From positions 1 to 64,000 of the forward strand of contig JAFLBO010000016.1 in the NCBI GenBank assembly GCA_017303475.1: 64,000 nucleotides of DNA, in the 5' to 3' direction. Below the pieces are notes generated by a model. That model made no database searches. It was given only the letters and a program-made list of their open reading frames with translations, and was not told the DNA's origin. Made by a program: the position numbers and the translations under genes. Shown piece by piece: positions 1 through 7,896 of this stretch. Origin of the DNA: Chitinophagales bacterium. Its GTDB lineage: Bacteria; Bacteroidota; Bacteroidia; Chitinophagales; Saprospiraceae. Numbering within the stretch: the stretch's first letter is position 1; each line of letters begins with the position of its first letter.

Positions 1-22
1 CTGTGAGTGTCTCGATGCTCAT

Positions 23-77
23 AAGGTAAAAGTTGGTTTGGATTCGCAACACAAACTTAAACTTTTACCTTTTTTTA
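23..77 (+). terminator. Intrinsic terminator of an upstream gene
   Basis: A perfect 12-bp stem pairs 23-34 (AAGGTAAAAGTT) with 60-71, and a T-rich run follows to about 77. A shorter inner pairing (GTTTG with CAAAC) can extend it. It is oriented to stop plus-strand transcription entering from left of the window, so the peroxidase gene probably has its own promoter. Confidence 0.7.
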
Positions 78-179
78 TATGTGAAAAACAGAACCGCTAA
101 CGCGCTTCAAATCGATACGAACCATTGCCTTTAAGAATCTTTTTAATTTATTTTTCACCATCACCTAATCTTTCGAACT

Positions 180-1838
180 ATGAAGCACCATTTTACCCCT
201 ACTTCATTACCCATTCCATCTTCACGATCCTACGAACGTGGAAAATTTGGCAGGCTATTTCCATGGTTGCCCCCCTGCATGAACGACTCACCAAGATCGC
301 GAATTGATATTTTTCAAATTGCCGAATCCATGTATGATGGAACCAATGATGATAATAACATACCTGCAGGATATACGTATTTGGGGCAATTTATCATTCA
401 TGACCTAAGTTTTGATCCAACTTCGATGAATGAAAGAGCGTTTGACCCAGAATACTTATGGAATTTTAGGACACCTGCATTAGACCTAGACTCTTTGTAT
501 GGAGCAGGACCAACTGTTCAACCCTATTTATATCAGGAGGGCTCCAGTGGCTTCGCATCCAAATTTTATTTGCCTAGCATGGTTAAAAATAGTTCTGAGG
601 ATACGAGCTATCAAAACCTTCCCAGATTAGGCAAAATTGCAGTTATAGCAGATCCAAGGAACGACGAAAACATCATAATTTCCCAGCTTCATGCTGCATT
701 TTTAAGGTTTCATAATGCTCTGGTAGATAAAGAAAAGTTTAAAGCCAATGCTTCAGATAGTGAGGCAAACCTATTCAAAAAAGCACAAAAGATTGTAAGA
801 TGGAGCTATCAATGGATCGTATTATTTGATTATCTCCCAAGAATCATTGACATCAATAACTGGCAAGGACTGGATGAATATAGAGAAGAGGAACTATCGA
901 AACTTAATGCAATTGAACTACATCAAAAAAAAATACAACTCATTAAAGACATTATATCTTCAAAAGCCCCTAAAAAATATTTTGATTGGAGAAATGAGCC
1001 ATTTATTCCTCTTGAGTTTTCAGCTGCAGCATTTCGGTTTGGACACAGTCAGGTAAAAACGACTTACCTATTCAATCTTGATCCTTCTTACCAAAAATTG
1101 CAGGAAGGGGTCTTCCAAAGCTTATTCGCAACAAAGACCGAGCAACCCTTCCGGGTTGACATGAGATTGTTTTTTTCGAATGACATCGAAGAGCGGAATG
1201 TCAATCATAGCATTGACACCAAAATTGCAATGTCACTAAAGAACATTCCAGGGAGAAAGAGCAATGATGATTCAGGTAGAATTGCTTTTTTACAATTGAT
1301 TAAAGAGTTAAAAGGTTTGAAAAAGCAATTAAGCAGAAAAGTCACACCAGCAGAAACAGGTCAGCCTATTGAGCAACTTTTAAACTCCTGGTTGGATGAA
1401 CTCCAAAATACGGATGTCAAAAAATTTATTTTGGATGCGTCCCTGAGGATTCAGGAGGACAATGTTGCTGAATTAAATTTAGCTAGAGCCATACTATTGG
1501 GATTACCAAGTGGACAGGATGTTGCCAGGGCTATGGGCATCAAAAGTCCTTTAACTATCGAAACTGATAATTTCCCTAATCACTTAAGAGACAACACACC
1601 TCTTTGGTACTATATTCTTTATGAAGCACAAACTTCCACTAAAGGTCAAACACTAGGACCAATTGGATCGCAAATTGTTTGCGAAGTTTTAATTGGTTTG
1701 ATATTAGCTGATAAATCATCATTCATAAACCAACATCCTAAGTGGATACCGGAAGACGCAGACGGCGTTGAAGCCCCACAATTTTCAATGTTAGATCTCC
1801 TTCGGATCGCAGGATTAGTCAGCTCACCCACCCCGTAA
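180..1838 (+). CDS. Animal-type haem peroxidase family protein
   Basis: A 552-residue protein of the animal haem peroxidase (cyclo-oxygenase/peroxidase) superfamily, which oxidises substrates with H2O2 or fatty-acid radicals at a haem. Visible family landmarks are the distal-histidine segment FIIHDLSFDP (His74), the calcium-loop-like LDLDSLYGAGP (about 101-111), the ADPRNDENIIISQLH stretch (157-171) and the proximal-histidine segment FRFGHSQV (His288). The C-terminal helix LARAILLGLPSGQDVA is also typical. There is no signal peptide, so a cytoplasmic location is likely. The natural substrate cannot be told from sequence. A promoter-like TAATCTTTC lies just before the ATG. The 3' end overlaps the convergent response regulator gene by 15 bases. 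Confidence 0.9.
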   Translation: MKHHFTPTSLPIPSSRSYERGKFGRLFPWLPPCMNDSPRSRIDIFQIAESMYDGTNDDNNIPAGYTYLGQFIIHDLSFDPTSMNERAFDPEYLWNFRTPALDLDSLYGAGPTVQPYLYQEGSSGFASKFYLPSMVKNSSEDTSYQNLPRLGKIAVIADPRNDENIIISQLHAAFLRFHNALVDKEKFKANASDSEANLFKKAQKIVRWSYQWIVLFDYLPRIIDINNWQGLDEYREEELSKLNAIELHQKKIQLIKDIISSKAPKKYFDWRNEPFIPLEFSAAAFRFGHSQVKTTYLFNLDPSYQKLQEGVFQSLFATKTEQPFRVDMRLFFSNDIEERNVNHSIDTKIAMSLKNIPGRKSNDDSGRIAFLQLIKELKGLKKQLSRKVTPAETGQPIEQLLNSWLDELQNTDVKKFILDASLRIQEDNVAELNLARAILLGLPSGQDVARAMGIKSPLTIETDNFPNHLRDNTPLWYYILYEAQTSTKGQTLGPIGSQIVCEVLIGLILADKSSFINQHPKWIPEDADGVEAPQFSMLDLLRIAGLVSSPTP

Positions 1839-2582
1839 TCGCACCTCAGCCTCTTCCCTGCTGCCTCTGGCTACCGGCACTACACTGCCATCGCAGAGCT
1901 CAAGGGCGCTGTCGGAACGATTAAAACGGTCCACTTGCAATAGGTTGACAATGTAAGAACGATGCACTTTTAGGAAGTCTGTGTAGTTTTCGAGTGCTGA
2001 TTCGTAGTTTTTCAAACTCTGGGAGGCGTGAAGCTTTTGCTTTGCGCCTCCCCGCATGAAATAAAAATAGGTGTAGTTCCAGTCAGCTTCCAGATAGAGA
2101 ATATCCGATACCGGTATCATTTCCAGGCCCCTGGATGTTGGTATGGCTATTCGTTTGGGCAACTTGCGCTGCTGCGCCTGATGAAATGTTTCCAGCGCAA
2201 TCTGCAATTGCTCCAGCGTGTACCGTTCCGCCTGTTTATGGCGCATTCTTTCCAGCGACTCCTGTAACAATTCCCGTTGAACAGGTTTGGTCAAAAAATC
2301 CAGCGCACCAAACCTAAAGGCCGCCTCCGCATATTTATTGTATGCGGTAATAAAAACTACCTGAAACGACGGCTTGCCCAGTTTTTCCAATAAATCAAAC
2401 CCAGTTCCATCTGGCATCTCCACGTCCAGAAACACCAACTCCGGTTGCAGGGCTTGCACCAAACCCAGCCCCTCGCCAACAGAGTATCCCTGCCCCAGTA
2501 CCTGCACATCAAGCTCTCCTTCCGTCAGCCTAAGCAAGGCTTCATGAGATTGTTTTTCGTCGTCAATAATCAGAGCGGTCAT
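1824..2582 (-). CDS. LytTR-family DNA-binding response regulator
   Basis: A 252-residue LytR/AlgR-type regulator. The N-terminal receiver has acidic residues D7/D8, the phospho-acceptor D53 in FLDVEMPDG, Thr79 and Lys99 in FLTKPV. The C-terminal LytTR DNA-binding domain covers about residues 145-250 (ILYLEADWNYTYFY, FLKVHRSYIVN). The start at 2582 gives a receiver that begins normally (MTALIIDDE). The frame stays open upstream for 73 more codons, but those codons are only CTCA repeats and a hairpin repeat, so I reject the longer start. No histidine kinase gene is adjacent, so it is an orphan here. The tetranucleotide array abutting the ATG could vary its expression (inference). Confidence 0.93.
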   Translation of the reverse strand: MTALIIDDEKQSHEALLRLTEGELDVQVLGQGYSVGEGLGLVQALQPELVFLDVEMPDGTGFDLLEKLGKPSFQVVFITAYNKYAEAAFRFGALDFLTKPVQRELLQESLERMRHKQAERYTLEQLQIALETFHQAQQRKLPKRIAIPTSRGLEMIPVSDILYLEADWNYTYFYFMRGGAKQKLHASQSLKNYESALENYTDFLKVHRSYIVNLLQVDRFNRSDSALELCDGSVVPVARGSREEAEVRLRGG

Positions 2583-2655
2583 GAGTGAGAGAGTGAATGA
2601 GTGAGTGAGTGAATGAGTGAGTGAATGAATGAGTGAGTGAGTGAGTGAGTGAGTT
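2583..2655. repeat. Tetranucleotide (TGAG)n array abutting a start codon
   Basis: About 18 imperfect TGAG units, with some TGAA variants, lie directly upstream of the response regulator ATG. Read on the minus strand this is a CTCA array ending at the start codon. It is followed by TTCGGTTGGG, part of the dispersed core element. Copy-number change would alter the 5' leader. Confidence 0.9.
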
Positions 2656-2689
2656 CGGTTGGGAAGTACGGGGAGTTTGGTGCTTTTTA

Positions 2690-2878
2690 CCACTAAGCCA
2701 CTTAGCACACTAAGTTTTTGTAGTCTTAGTGCCCTCAGTGGCTTAGTGGTTAAAGGCAAGGTTGGGTAATTTTTGCACATGTGCACGAAACCACTTGGCA
2801 CACTAAGCTTTTATAGTCTTAGTGCCCTCAGTGGCTTAGTGGTTAAAGGCAAAGTTGGGTAATTTTTGCACATGCGCA
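2690..2878. repeat. Two tandem copies of a hairpin-forming 93-bp repeat
   Basis: Two near-identical units with a period of 93 bases begin at about 2698 and 2791 and end in TTTTTGCACATG. In unit 1, bases 2690-2714 (CCACTAAGCCACTTAGC...) and 2725-2749 are imperfect inverted arms (about 21 of 25 matching). The unit could fold as a stem-loop in DNA or RNA. Nothing coding is convincing in it. It forms the left half of the 560-bp gene-poor stretch 2583-3142. Confidence 0.85.
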
Positions 2879-2910
2879 CCCCTAAATCCTACTTTGAGGC
2901 ACAAGCCCTA

Positions 2911-2954
2911 CCAATACCAAGCCGAACGCCAACTTACTCACTCACTCACTCACT
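2911..2954. repeat. Dispersed core element plus (CTCA)n array
   Basis: The motif GCCGAACGCCAACT at about 2920-2934 is followed by a CTCA array to about 2954. It is oriented opposite to the TGAG array at 2583-2655, so the pair brackets the 93-bp tandem repeats. The same core followed by different short repeats occurs near 7826, 12216 and 35920. Confidence 0.75.
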
Positions 2955-2969
2955 TTTTTCCTTCTCTTC

Positions 2970-3095
2970 CCACATCCAGAACTGCCATTCCTACGGAATC
3001 CCGGCAGAGGCTATTGGCCCAAGTACATTTTTGAACTGTTCAACGGCGCTATTCAGGGAATTACTTACCACTCAGGACCGGCCGGCAACAAGTGA
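2970..3095 (+). pseudogene. Possible 3' remnant of a protein gene
   Basis: One frame from 2970 to the TGA at 3093-3095 reads like real protein (about 41 codons, including RNPGRGYWPKYIFELFNGA and IQGITYHSGPAGNK). It has no start codon or upstream domain, and runs back into the CTCA array. I do not recognise the family. It may be the tail of a gene destroyed by repeat expansion, or chance. Confidence 0.2.
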
Positions 3096-3142
3096 TAACA
3101 ACGCTGGATGCGCCACATGATTCACCTTAAACAGTTACCATC

Positions 3143-3481
3143 ATGTACAGGAAGATTTTTGTTTTTTGCCTTTTTCTCACAGCAGCGGCTTGGGGAAATG
3201 CCCGTATCCAGCCGGAAACCACTTGTCCGGAGCCACAAAACGTAGCAAAAACCGGTCAAACCTCCAATTCTATCTCTCTGGCGTGGAGCCCTGCATTTAC
3301 CGGAGCTCAATACAGGCTCTGGTATACGAAAGATGGAGTCAGCAGTAGTTTTGTGTACACCACTAACCAGGAATACACCTTTAGCGGACTCACAGCAGGC
3401 AACTACACCGTATACGTTCAAACAGTTTGCAGTGGAGAGTCAAGCAACTACATAGGAATAGAGGAAAATGTCCTCATTTAA
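3143..3481 (+). CDS. Small secreted fibronectin type III protein
   Basis: A 112-residue protein with a signal peptide (MYRKIFVFCLFLTAAAWGNA) and one fibronectin type III domain of the kind common in secreted proteins of this phylum: CPEPQNV, SISLAWSP, YRLWYTKDG, the AGNYTVYVQT strand and the closing VCSGES. It lacks a T9SS C-terminal domain and ends straight after the domain. It could be a true small exported binding protein, or the N-terminal relic of a larger adhesin. Its stop overlaps the convergent neighbour by 8 bases (3474-3481), which leaves no room for a lost C-terminus in between. Confidence 0.7.
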   Translation: MYRKIFVFCLFLTAAAWGNARIQPETTCPEPQNVAKTGQTSNSISLAWSPAFTGAQYRLWYTKDGVSSSFVYTTNQEYTFSGLTAGNYTVYVQTVCSGESSNYIGIEENVLI

Positions 3482-4928
3482 GCATCTGGATTCGGGCAAT
3501 AAGCCAGGATTTGTTGGATACAGGTTTCAAGGTTTCTAGTTGGTCTAACAACCTGGTTTGTTCTGATAACCAGTCTTTGGCATTTGATCTTTTGCTTTTG
3601 GCAATGGCGCCTATCATTTGGAAATAATTGAGCATCGCATTTTTTCTATGATCTGCAATATTTGTTTTCCGATTGATAAAATGATGTATGTTCTCCAACC
3701 TGGAAAACAGGAAGTCCTCATCTTTTCCAAGCAACAGATACCGGTCTAAGGTTATTTTCAGCAACAGGTTTTTACCATTGAACTCACATCCTGGAATCTT
3801 GTAAATTTCGTTATTCAAAATCAGGCTATGGGCTTCTTCAAGCTCTCCCAAATAATAATGGATTGTGGCTTGCGCGAGCTGAATTACCGGCTCGCGCCAA
3901 GCCTCATCCAAAAATGGACTGAACTTAGTGATGAATTCATTAACGTAATCAAACTCCTCCAGATTAGCAGAAAATATGACAATGTTTAGAAAAGTTACTT
4001 GTGGCATCCGACCATTGTCAAGCAGGATATTAAACTCATCAGCATCTTTATACACAGCCAGCAAACTTGGACCTACAGAAGGATCATCAGTTTGGGTACG
4101 AATGCCGTAGTTGATAATTTGCCTGAGCATGGTTTTTTGGTCTTCCAGTGGAATAGTAACCAGGTTTTCGTGAAAAAGGCTAACCAAACGCTCAAAAGTA
4201 GCGGCTTGATAGTTGCTCTTCTTGGCCAGCAAAATTTCCAGATAAAGCTTGCTCATGGGAGACTGCTCTATGTGCCTTTTAATACCCGGAACCTTCAAAA
4301 TCCTGTTCAGATAAGGCATTGTTTTCTTGGGTCCTAACAAATTCACCCGACTCATCCATTCTGCCGCAAACCGAAGATAAGTAGACAACGCTTGGTGCAA
4401 GAGGTTTTCTGTTGCATATTCCAGATAGGGTACATCGTTGGCCGACTTAGGAGTATCCGGATTGAAATACACCTGCTCAAAGGTTTTGAAAAGGAAGTAC
4501 CAGTCTTCCGGAGCTTTTAACTGTTGTTTTTTCAATTTAGTGGTAAAGGCCTCTGCCTCTTCCCGAAAATATGCTCCTGCATTTCGTTGTCCGAGCGCTG
4601 ATATAAGCAGGTATTCTTCTGTGGAAGTAGGTGGCAGATTGACCGGGCCAAGGGCTACCTCTAAAGCCAGGAAACGCTCCAATTGCCGGGCCATGTCCGA
4701 CATCAGGTTGTACAGTTTAGCGTCGGAGTAGGTGTTTTTTCCGAAACAGGATTCATAAACAGCCTTAAGCTCCGGCTTTTCCGGATCAAATGCTGGGTGT
4801 TTTTTCTTTAGCTGACGGTAAAAGATCAGGAATCGGTCAGGCGCCTTAAAGTATGGTGATTCCAAAAATCGTTCCCAGCTCTTCTGATCTTCTGCATCCA
4901 GCAACCGCAACAAATGAAGTAATTTCAT
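3474..4928 (-). CDS. Unrecognised helical protein, 484 residues
   Basis: A long open frame with normal codon usage, starting MKLLHLLRLLDAEDQKSW and followed by FLESPYFKAP. No signal peptide, membrane segment or catalytic motif is visible. The sequence is rich in Leu, Glu and Lys with alternating amphipathic stretches, which suggests a helical-repeat (TPR-like) cytoplasmic protein, perhaps a scaffold. I do not recognise a named family. The N-terminal pattern (LLRLLDAEDQKSW, then SPYF) resembles uncharacterised proteins that I believe are multicopy in Saprospiraceae, but this is from memory. It is monocistronic. A 490-bp gap separates it from the divergent hydrolase gene. Confidence 0.75.
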   Translation of the reverse strand: MKLLHLLRLLDAEDQKSWERFLESPYFKAPDRFLIFYRQLKKKHPAFDPEKPELKAVYESCFGKNTYSDAKLYNLMSDMARQLERFLALEVALGPVNLPPTSTEEYLLISALGQRNAGAYFREEAEAFTTKLKKQQLKAPEDWYFLFKTFEQVYFNPDTPKSANDVPYLEYATENLLHQALSTYLRFAAEWMSRVNLLGPKKTMPYLNRILKVPGIKRHIEQSPMSKLYLEILLAKKSNYQAATFERLVSLFHENLVTIPLEDQKTMLRQIINYGIRTQTDDPSVGPSLLAVYKDADEFNILLDNGRMPQVTFLNIVIFSANLEEFDYVNEFITKFSPFLDEAWREPVIQLAQATIHYYLGELEEAHSLILNNEIYKIPGCEFNGKNLLLKITLDRYLLLGKDEDFLFSRLENIHHFINRKTNIADHRKNAMLNYFQMIGAIAKSKRSNAKDWLSEQTRLLDQLETLKPVSNKSWLIARIQMLK

Positions 4929-5074
4929 GATATTATTTCAAATTTCAGACAAATCTACGTGCAATTTTCGACTAGATGAAATAAAATATAAACAATTGAT
5001 ATACAATAAGTAATGCAGTTAAAAACCAAACCAAAACTCAGTTTTTTTGACGAGAATTACAGAATTAAAATTTT

Positions 5075-5203
5075 TCAGAAGAAATCAGTATCCTCTAATG
5101 TTGCATCAGGTTTTGAGCGGCCATGAAGCATAAGTGATATAATCGGAACAACCCGCTCAGGATTTGGCGTTTCAGCATCTGCGGCTAATATACCCAACTG
5201 CAA
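5075..5203 (-). CDS. Possible small ORF or gene remnant (about 42 codons)
   Basis: On the minus strand one frame ending at 5075-5077 has protein-like composition (GILAADAETPNPERVVP, then SLMLHGRSKP and a C-terminus ATLEDTDFF). There is no ATG at a sensible place. TTG codons at 5203 or 5197 would be needed, and a stop lies not far upstream. It sits in the 490-bp gap 4929-5417, which otherwise holds only AT-rich DNA and the hairpin at 5290-5332. It may be a leftover C-terminus or a small peptide gene. Function unknown. Confidence 0.2.
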   Translation of the reverse strand: MQLGILAADAETPNPERVVPIISLMLHGRSKPDATLEDTDFF

Positions 5204-5289
5204 ACAATTAACCTCATACCAGCAAGAAATGCGAATACTTTAGGTAAAACCAATTAAGTAATCCTTGGATAATTAGGACGTACTAGACA

Positions 5290-5332
5290 CTCTCCGGCCG
5301 GCCGTTGTACCCGCGCAACGGCCGGCGGGGAG
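5290..5332. repeat. GC-rich inverted repeat
   Basis: Arms 5290-5307 (CTCTCCGGCCGGCCGTTG) and 5316-5332 pair with only small mismatches around an 8-base loop. It is strikingly GC-rich against AT-rich surroundings, with no T-run after it. It lies about 85 bases before the hydrolase start, so it could be a REP-like element or a leader structure. Confidence 0.65.
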
Positions 5333-5417
5333 AAAACATAGGGATTACAGATTTCCCTCCCTATTGCAACCCATATCTCCGGCAGTTGTCATTGGCCATG
5401 TCTTTCCATTGCCAATC

Positions 5418-6446
5418 ATGAAACACCTGTTACTATTCTGCCTCTTATTCCTGAAGATCATTCCAGGTAAAGCCCAAAACATCCCTTCCTTAATCAACCA
5501 TCAAGCACTGCTGTTTCGTATCGAAACCCGGCATGATTCCATTTCCTTTCTTGTGGCTGATACCAGCACCTCAGCGACCAAGCCCATTTTATTGTTTTGC
5601 CAGGGTTCATTGCCGGTACCCCTTTTCGCAGAAATTGAAACATATGGCCTCTATATGCTGGGAGGAGGCATAAGCAATTTCGATCTGCACAAACTCCGAC
5701 AACAATACCATATTGTGGTAGTTTCCATGCCGCATATACCTGCCATCGCCTCAAAAGATCAGATTAACGAGCAATTTCAGGTAATCACCAACCCTCTAAT
5801 CCCATACTCCTTTCCCAAACCATATCTGGAGGCAGATTACCTGAATAAATATGTGGAACGAGCTAGTCAGGTACTGGACTATTTGAAAAAACAATCCTGG
5901 GTAGATTCCCGAAAACTGGTAGTGGCCGGACATTCGCAAGGCTCCAAAGTGGCCACCAAACTGGCCCGTAACTATCCGGGAGTTACACACCTCGGACTAT
6001 TCGGCGCCAATCCGTTTGGCAGGGCAGATCAGGTGATCCGGCAGGCCCGGCAGGATGCGCAAGAGGGTAAAACAACCTGGGAGCAGGCCGATTCCATCAT
6101 GAACGACCAATACCGTTTTTTTGAAACAGTGCATCAATCAGATTCTCTGAAAGCCCATCCTGAATACCTTTCCTGGAATACCTTTTCAGAACCATTTTTC
6201 GACGATTGGCTGGCGTTGGATATTCCCATTTATCTTTCCTACGGAACCGATGATCCGGTGGCTACACTCTGTGATCTGGTACCTTTATTTTTTATTAAAG
6301 AAGGTAAAAAGAACCTTACCCTGAAAAGATATCTCCATTTGGAGCACAATTTTTTTCCGGTTGACCCCAATTCCCGGCAACCAAATTACAACCAGCCCCA
6401 CTGGCCTGAGGTCATGAACGCATTTCTGGCCTGGAGTATAAAATAA
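5418..6446 (+). CDS. Exported alpha/beta hydrolase
   Basis: A 342-residue alpha/beta-hydrolase-fold protein. The start at 5418 is chosen because it gives a clean signal peptide (MKHLLLFCLLFLKIIPGKAQ); an in-frame ATG at 5364 would bury it. The nucleophile elbow is GHSQG (Ser173) after the strand KLVVA. The acid is probably Asp278 or Asp279 in YGTDDPV, and the catalytic His is His310 in HLEHNFF, just before an Asp-Pro loop. The triad is therefore complete and an esterase or peptidase-like activity is likely, but the substrate is not predictable. It is probably periplasmic. The next gene begins 53 bases downstream with its own promoter-like element. Confidence 0.85.
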   Translation: MKHLLLFCLLFLKIIPGKAQNIPSLINHQALLFRIETRHDSISFLVADTSTSATKPILLFCQGSLPVPLFAEIETYGLYMLGGGISNFDLHKLRQQYHIVVVSMPHIPAIASKDQINEQFQVITNPLIPYSFPKPYLEADYLNKYVERASQVLDYLKKQSWVDSRKLVVAGHSQGSKVATKLARNYPGVTHLGLFGANPFGRADQVIRQARQDAQEGKTTWEQADSIMNDQYRFFETVHQSDSLKAHPEYLSWNTFSEPFFDDWLALDIPIYLSYGTDDPVATLCDLVPLFFIKEGKKNLTLKRYLHLEHNFFPVDPNSRQPNYNQPHWPEVMNAFLAWSIK

Positions 6447-6484
6447 CCTGAGGTCTGCGGCCTGCGTACCATTCCGATATTTCC

Positions 6485-6492
6485 TACCTTCG
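6485..6492 (+). promoter_or_regulatory. -7-like promoter element, near-leaderless start
   Basis: TACCTTCG matches the Bacteroidota -7 consensus TANNTTTG except at one position and ends 7 bases before the ATG at 6500. If it is used, transcription would begin at or within a few bases of the start codon. Confidence 0.4.
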
Positions 6493-6499
6493 CCGCACT

Positions 6500-7591
6500 A
6501 TGCTTCAGAACTGGCTTAAACCACTTTCAGCCTCTTTTTGCAAACACGCAGCAGATGCCCAACCTGACTGGGCGCTGGGAAAACACCTGCTCCTGCACCG
6601 CTCAGAATTTCCAGATCTAAAAAAAGTACGGGCCGCTATTATTGGTGTGGGCGATAAAGACGCCAACCTCATCAGGGAACAATTATATGCCTGTTCCTAT
6701 CCATTCCCTGCTGGAACCATTGCCGACCTGGGTAATTTACGCAAATCCGATGCCGCCCAGCTTATTCCGGTTATCTATGAATTGTTGAGCGGAAAAGTAT
6801 TGCCCATAATAATTGCCGGCAAAGATGAACTGGCAAAAGCCCATTTTCTGGCTTATCAGGAAGCAAAAGCCCTGGTGAACCTGGCTGTTATTGACGAGTC
6901 ATTCCAGCTCAATGGCCAGTATTCAAGCCTGTTGAGTCCAAGACATCCACATTTATTTCATTTTTCACTGATTGGGCTCCAGGTACATCAAACAGCGCCG
7001 CAAGCCATTGATTTTATTACTAAAAACCATTTTGACCTGGTAAGGCTGGGAAAATCCCGCGCCAACCTGGAAGAAACCGAACCGGTTCTTCGGGATGCTG
7101 ATTTGCTGGCTTTTCACCTTGGCGCGCTTAAACAATGTGAAGCGCCGGGAGTACAATCCCCTACTCCTTCAGGATATTTTACCGAAGAGGCATGCCAGCT
7201 ATGCCGCTATGCCGGCATGAGCGACAAACTCACCTCTTTCGGCCTGTACGGGTATCAATCAGATACCGACACCCACCAATTGACGGCTCAAACAGCCGCA
7301 CAAATGATCTGGTACTTGCTGGAAGGACTTTTCAATCGCAAAGGAGATTTTCCTGTATCTACAACAGGACTCACAGAATATGTGGTAGATTTTCGTAAGC
7401 TCAATTATCAGATTACGTTTTGGAAAAGTGTTAAAAGCGGTCGCTGGTGGATGCAGGTACCTGTTGCTACCAAACGGAAACACGACAGGCACAGGCTGGT
7501 GCCCTGTTCTTTCCAGGATTATCAATCGGCATGCAGAGAAGAATTGCCTGAACGACTGATGCAGGCAATGGAGCGGAAATATGAGATTTGA
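6500..7591 (+). CDS. Arginase/agmatinase-fold protein lacking metal ligands
   Basis: A 363-residue protein aligning by eye to the ureohydrolase (arginase, agmatinase, formimidoylglutamase) fold. Family landmarks can be followed but the manganese ligands are gone: the GGxH strand is IIIAGKDE (about 104-110), the DAHxD segment is AVIDESFQ (129-136), and the DxDxxDPxxAPG loop is FHLGALKQCEAPG (205-217), with all three Asp replaced and the closing APG kept. It is therefore most likely a catalytically dead pseudoenzyme or one with another activity. Similar degenerate proteins are often annotated as formimidoylglutamase in Bacteroidota. The C-terminus (YVVDFRKLNYQITFWKS) is a family-specific extension. 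No histidine-degradation genes are nearby. A heptad repeat array starts 22 bases after the stop. Confidence 0.75.
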   Translation: MLQNWLKPLSASFCKHAADAQPDWALGKHLLLHRSEFPDLKKVRAAIIGVGDKDANLIREQLYACSYPFPAGTIADLGNLRKSDAAQLIPVIYELLSGKVLPIIIAGKDELAKAHFLAYQEAKALVNLAVIDESFQLNGQYSSLLSPRHPHLFHFSLIGLQVHQTAPQAIDFITKNHFDLVRLGKSRANLEETEPVLRDADLLAFHLGALKQCEAPGVQSPTPSGYFTEEACQLCRYAGMSDKLTSFGLYGYQSDTDTHQLTAQTAAQMIWYLLEGLFNRKGDFPVSTTGLTEYVVDFRKLNYQITFWKSVKSGRWWMQVPVATKRKHDRHRLVPCSFQDYQSACREELPERLMQAMERKYEI

Positions 7592-7600
7592 GACGGTGGT

Positions 7601-7703
7601 CCCGAGTACTCGGGGTGGACGGTGGACGGTGGACGGTGGACGGTGGACGGTGGACGGTGGACGGTGGACGGTGGACGGTGGACGGTGGACGGTGGACGGT
7701 GGA
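7601..7703. repeat. GGTGGAC heptanucleotide array with adjacent palindrome
   Basis: Twelve perfect GGTGGAC units (7614-7697) plus six bases of a thirteenth. Immediately before is the perfect 14-bp palindrome CCCGAGTACTCGGG (7601-7614). The array follows the stop codon of the arginase-fold gene. A second array of the same heptamer lies at 9459-9587. Because seven is not a multiple of three, every reading frame gives the same seven-residue repeat, so apparent ORFs here are artefacts. Confidence 0.95.
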
Positions 7704-7778
7704 AAAATCAATATAATATATTGACATTAAACAAAATAAAAATTAATTATTTAATCAAAAAACCATTATTCATCTGGC

Positions 7779-7804
7779 CCCCCGCCCTAAAGGACGGGGC
7801 TTTT
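7779..7804 (+). terminator. Probable intrinsic terminator
   Basis: A GC-rich stem (CCCCGCCCT with AGGACGGGG, one mismatch, minimal loop) is followed by CTTTTC. It could end transcription from the arginase-fold gene. Confidence 0.45.
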
Positions 7805-7825
7805 CAATCAATACCCAATAAAACC

Positions 7826-7878
7826 AAACCGAACGCCAACTCAGGCACTCAGGCACTTAAACACTCAGGCACTTAAAC
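7826..7878. repeat. Dispersed core element plus ACTCAGGC-type repeats
   Basis: The core AAACCGAACGCCAACT (7826-7841) is followed by irregular repeats of CAGGCACT and CAGGCACTTAAA up to about 7878. The array ends 18 bases before the next start codon, so it would form the leader of that gene. Together with the array above it fills the 305-bp gap 7592-7896. Confidence 0.75.
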
Positions 7879-7896
7879 CTTCGGACACTCCACCCT

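Noticed and set aside
1824-2801. Longer 325-residue form of the response regulator
   Set aside because: The extra 73 codons consist of CTCA and hairpin repeats, and the receiver domain begins cleanly at 2582.
7259-7727. Minus-strand frames encoding repeated PSTVHRP peptides
   Set aside because: They are translations of the GGTGGAC heptad array, which yields the same peptide in all frames.
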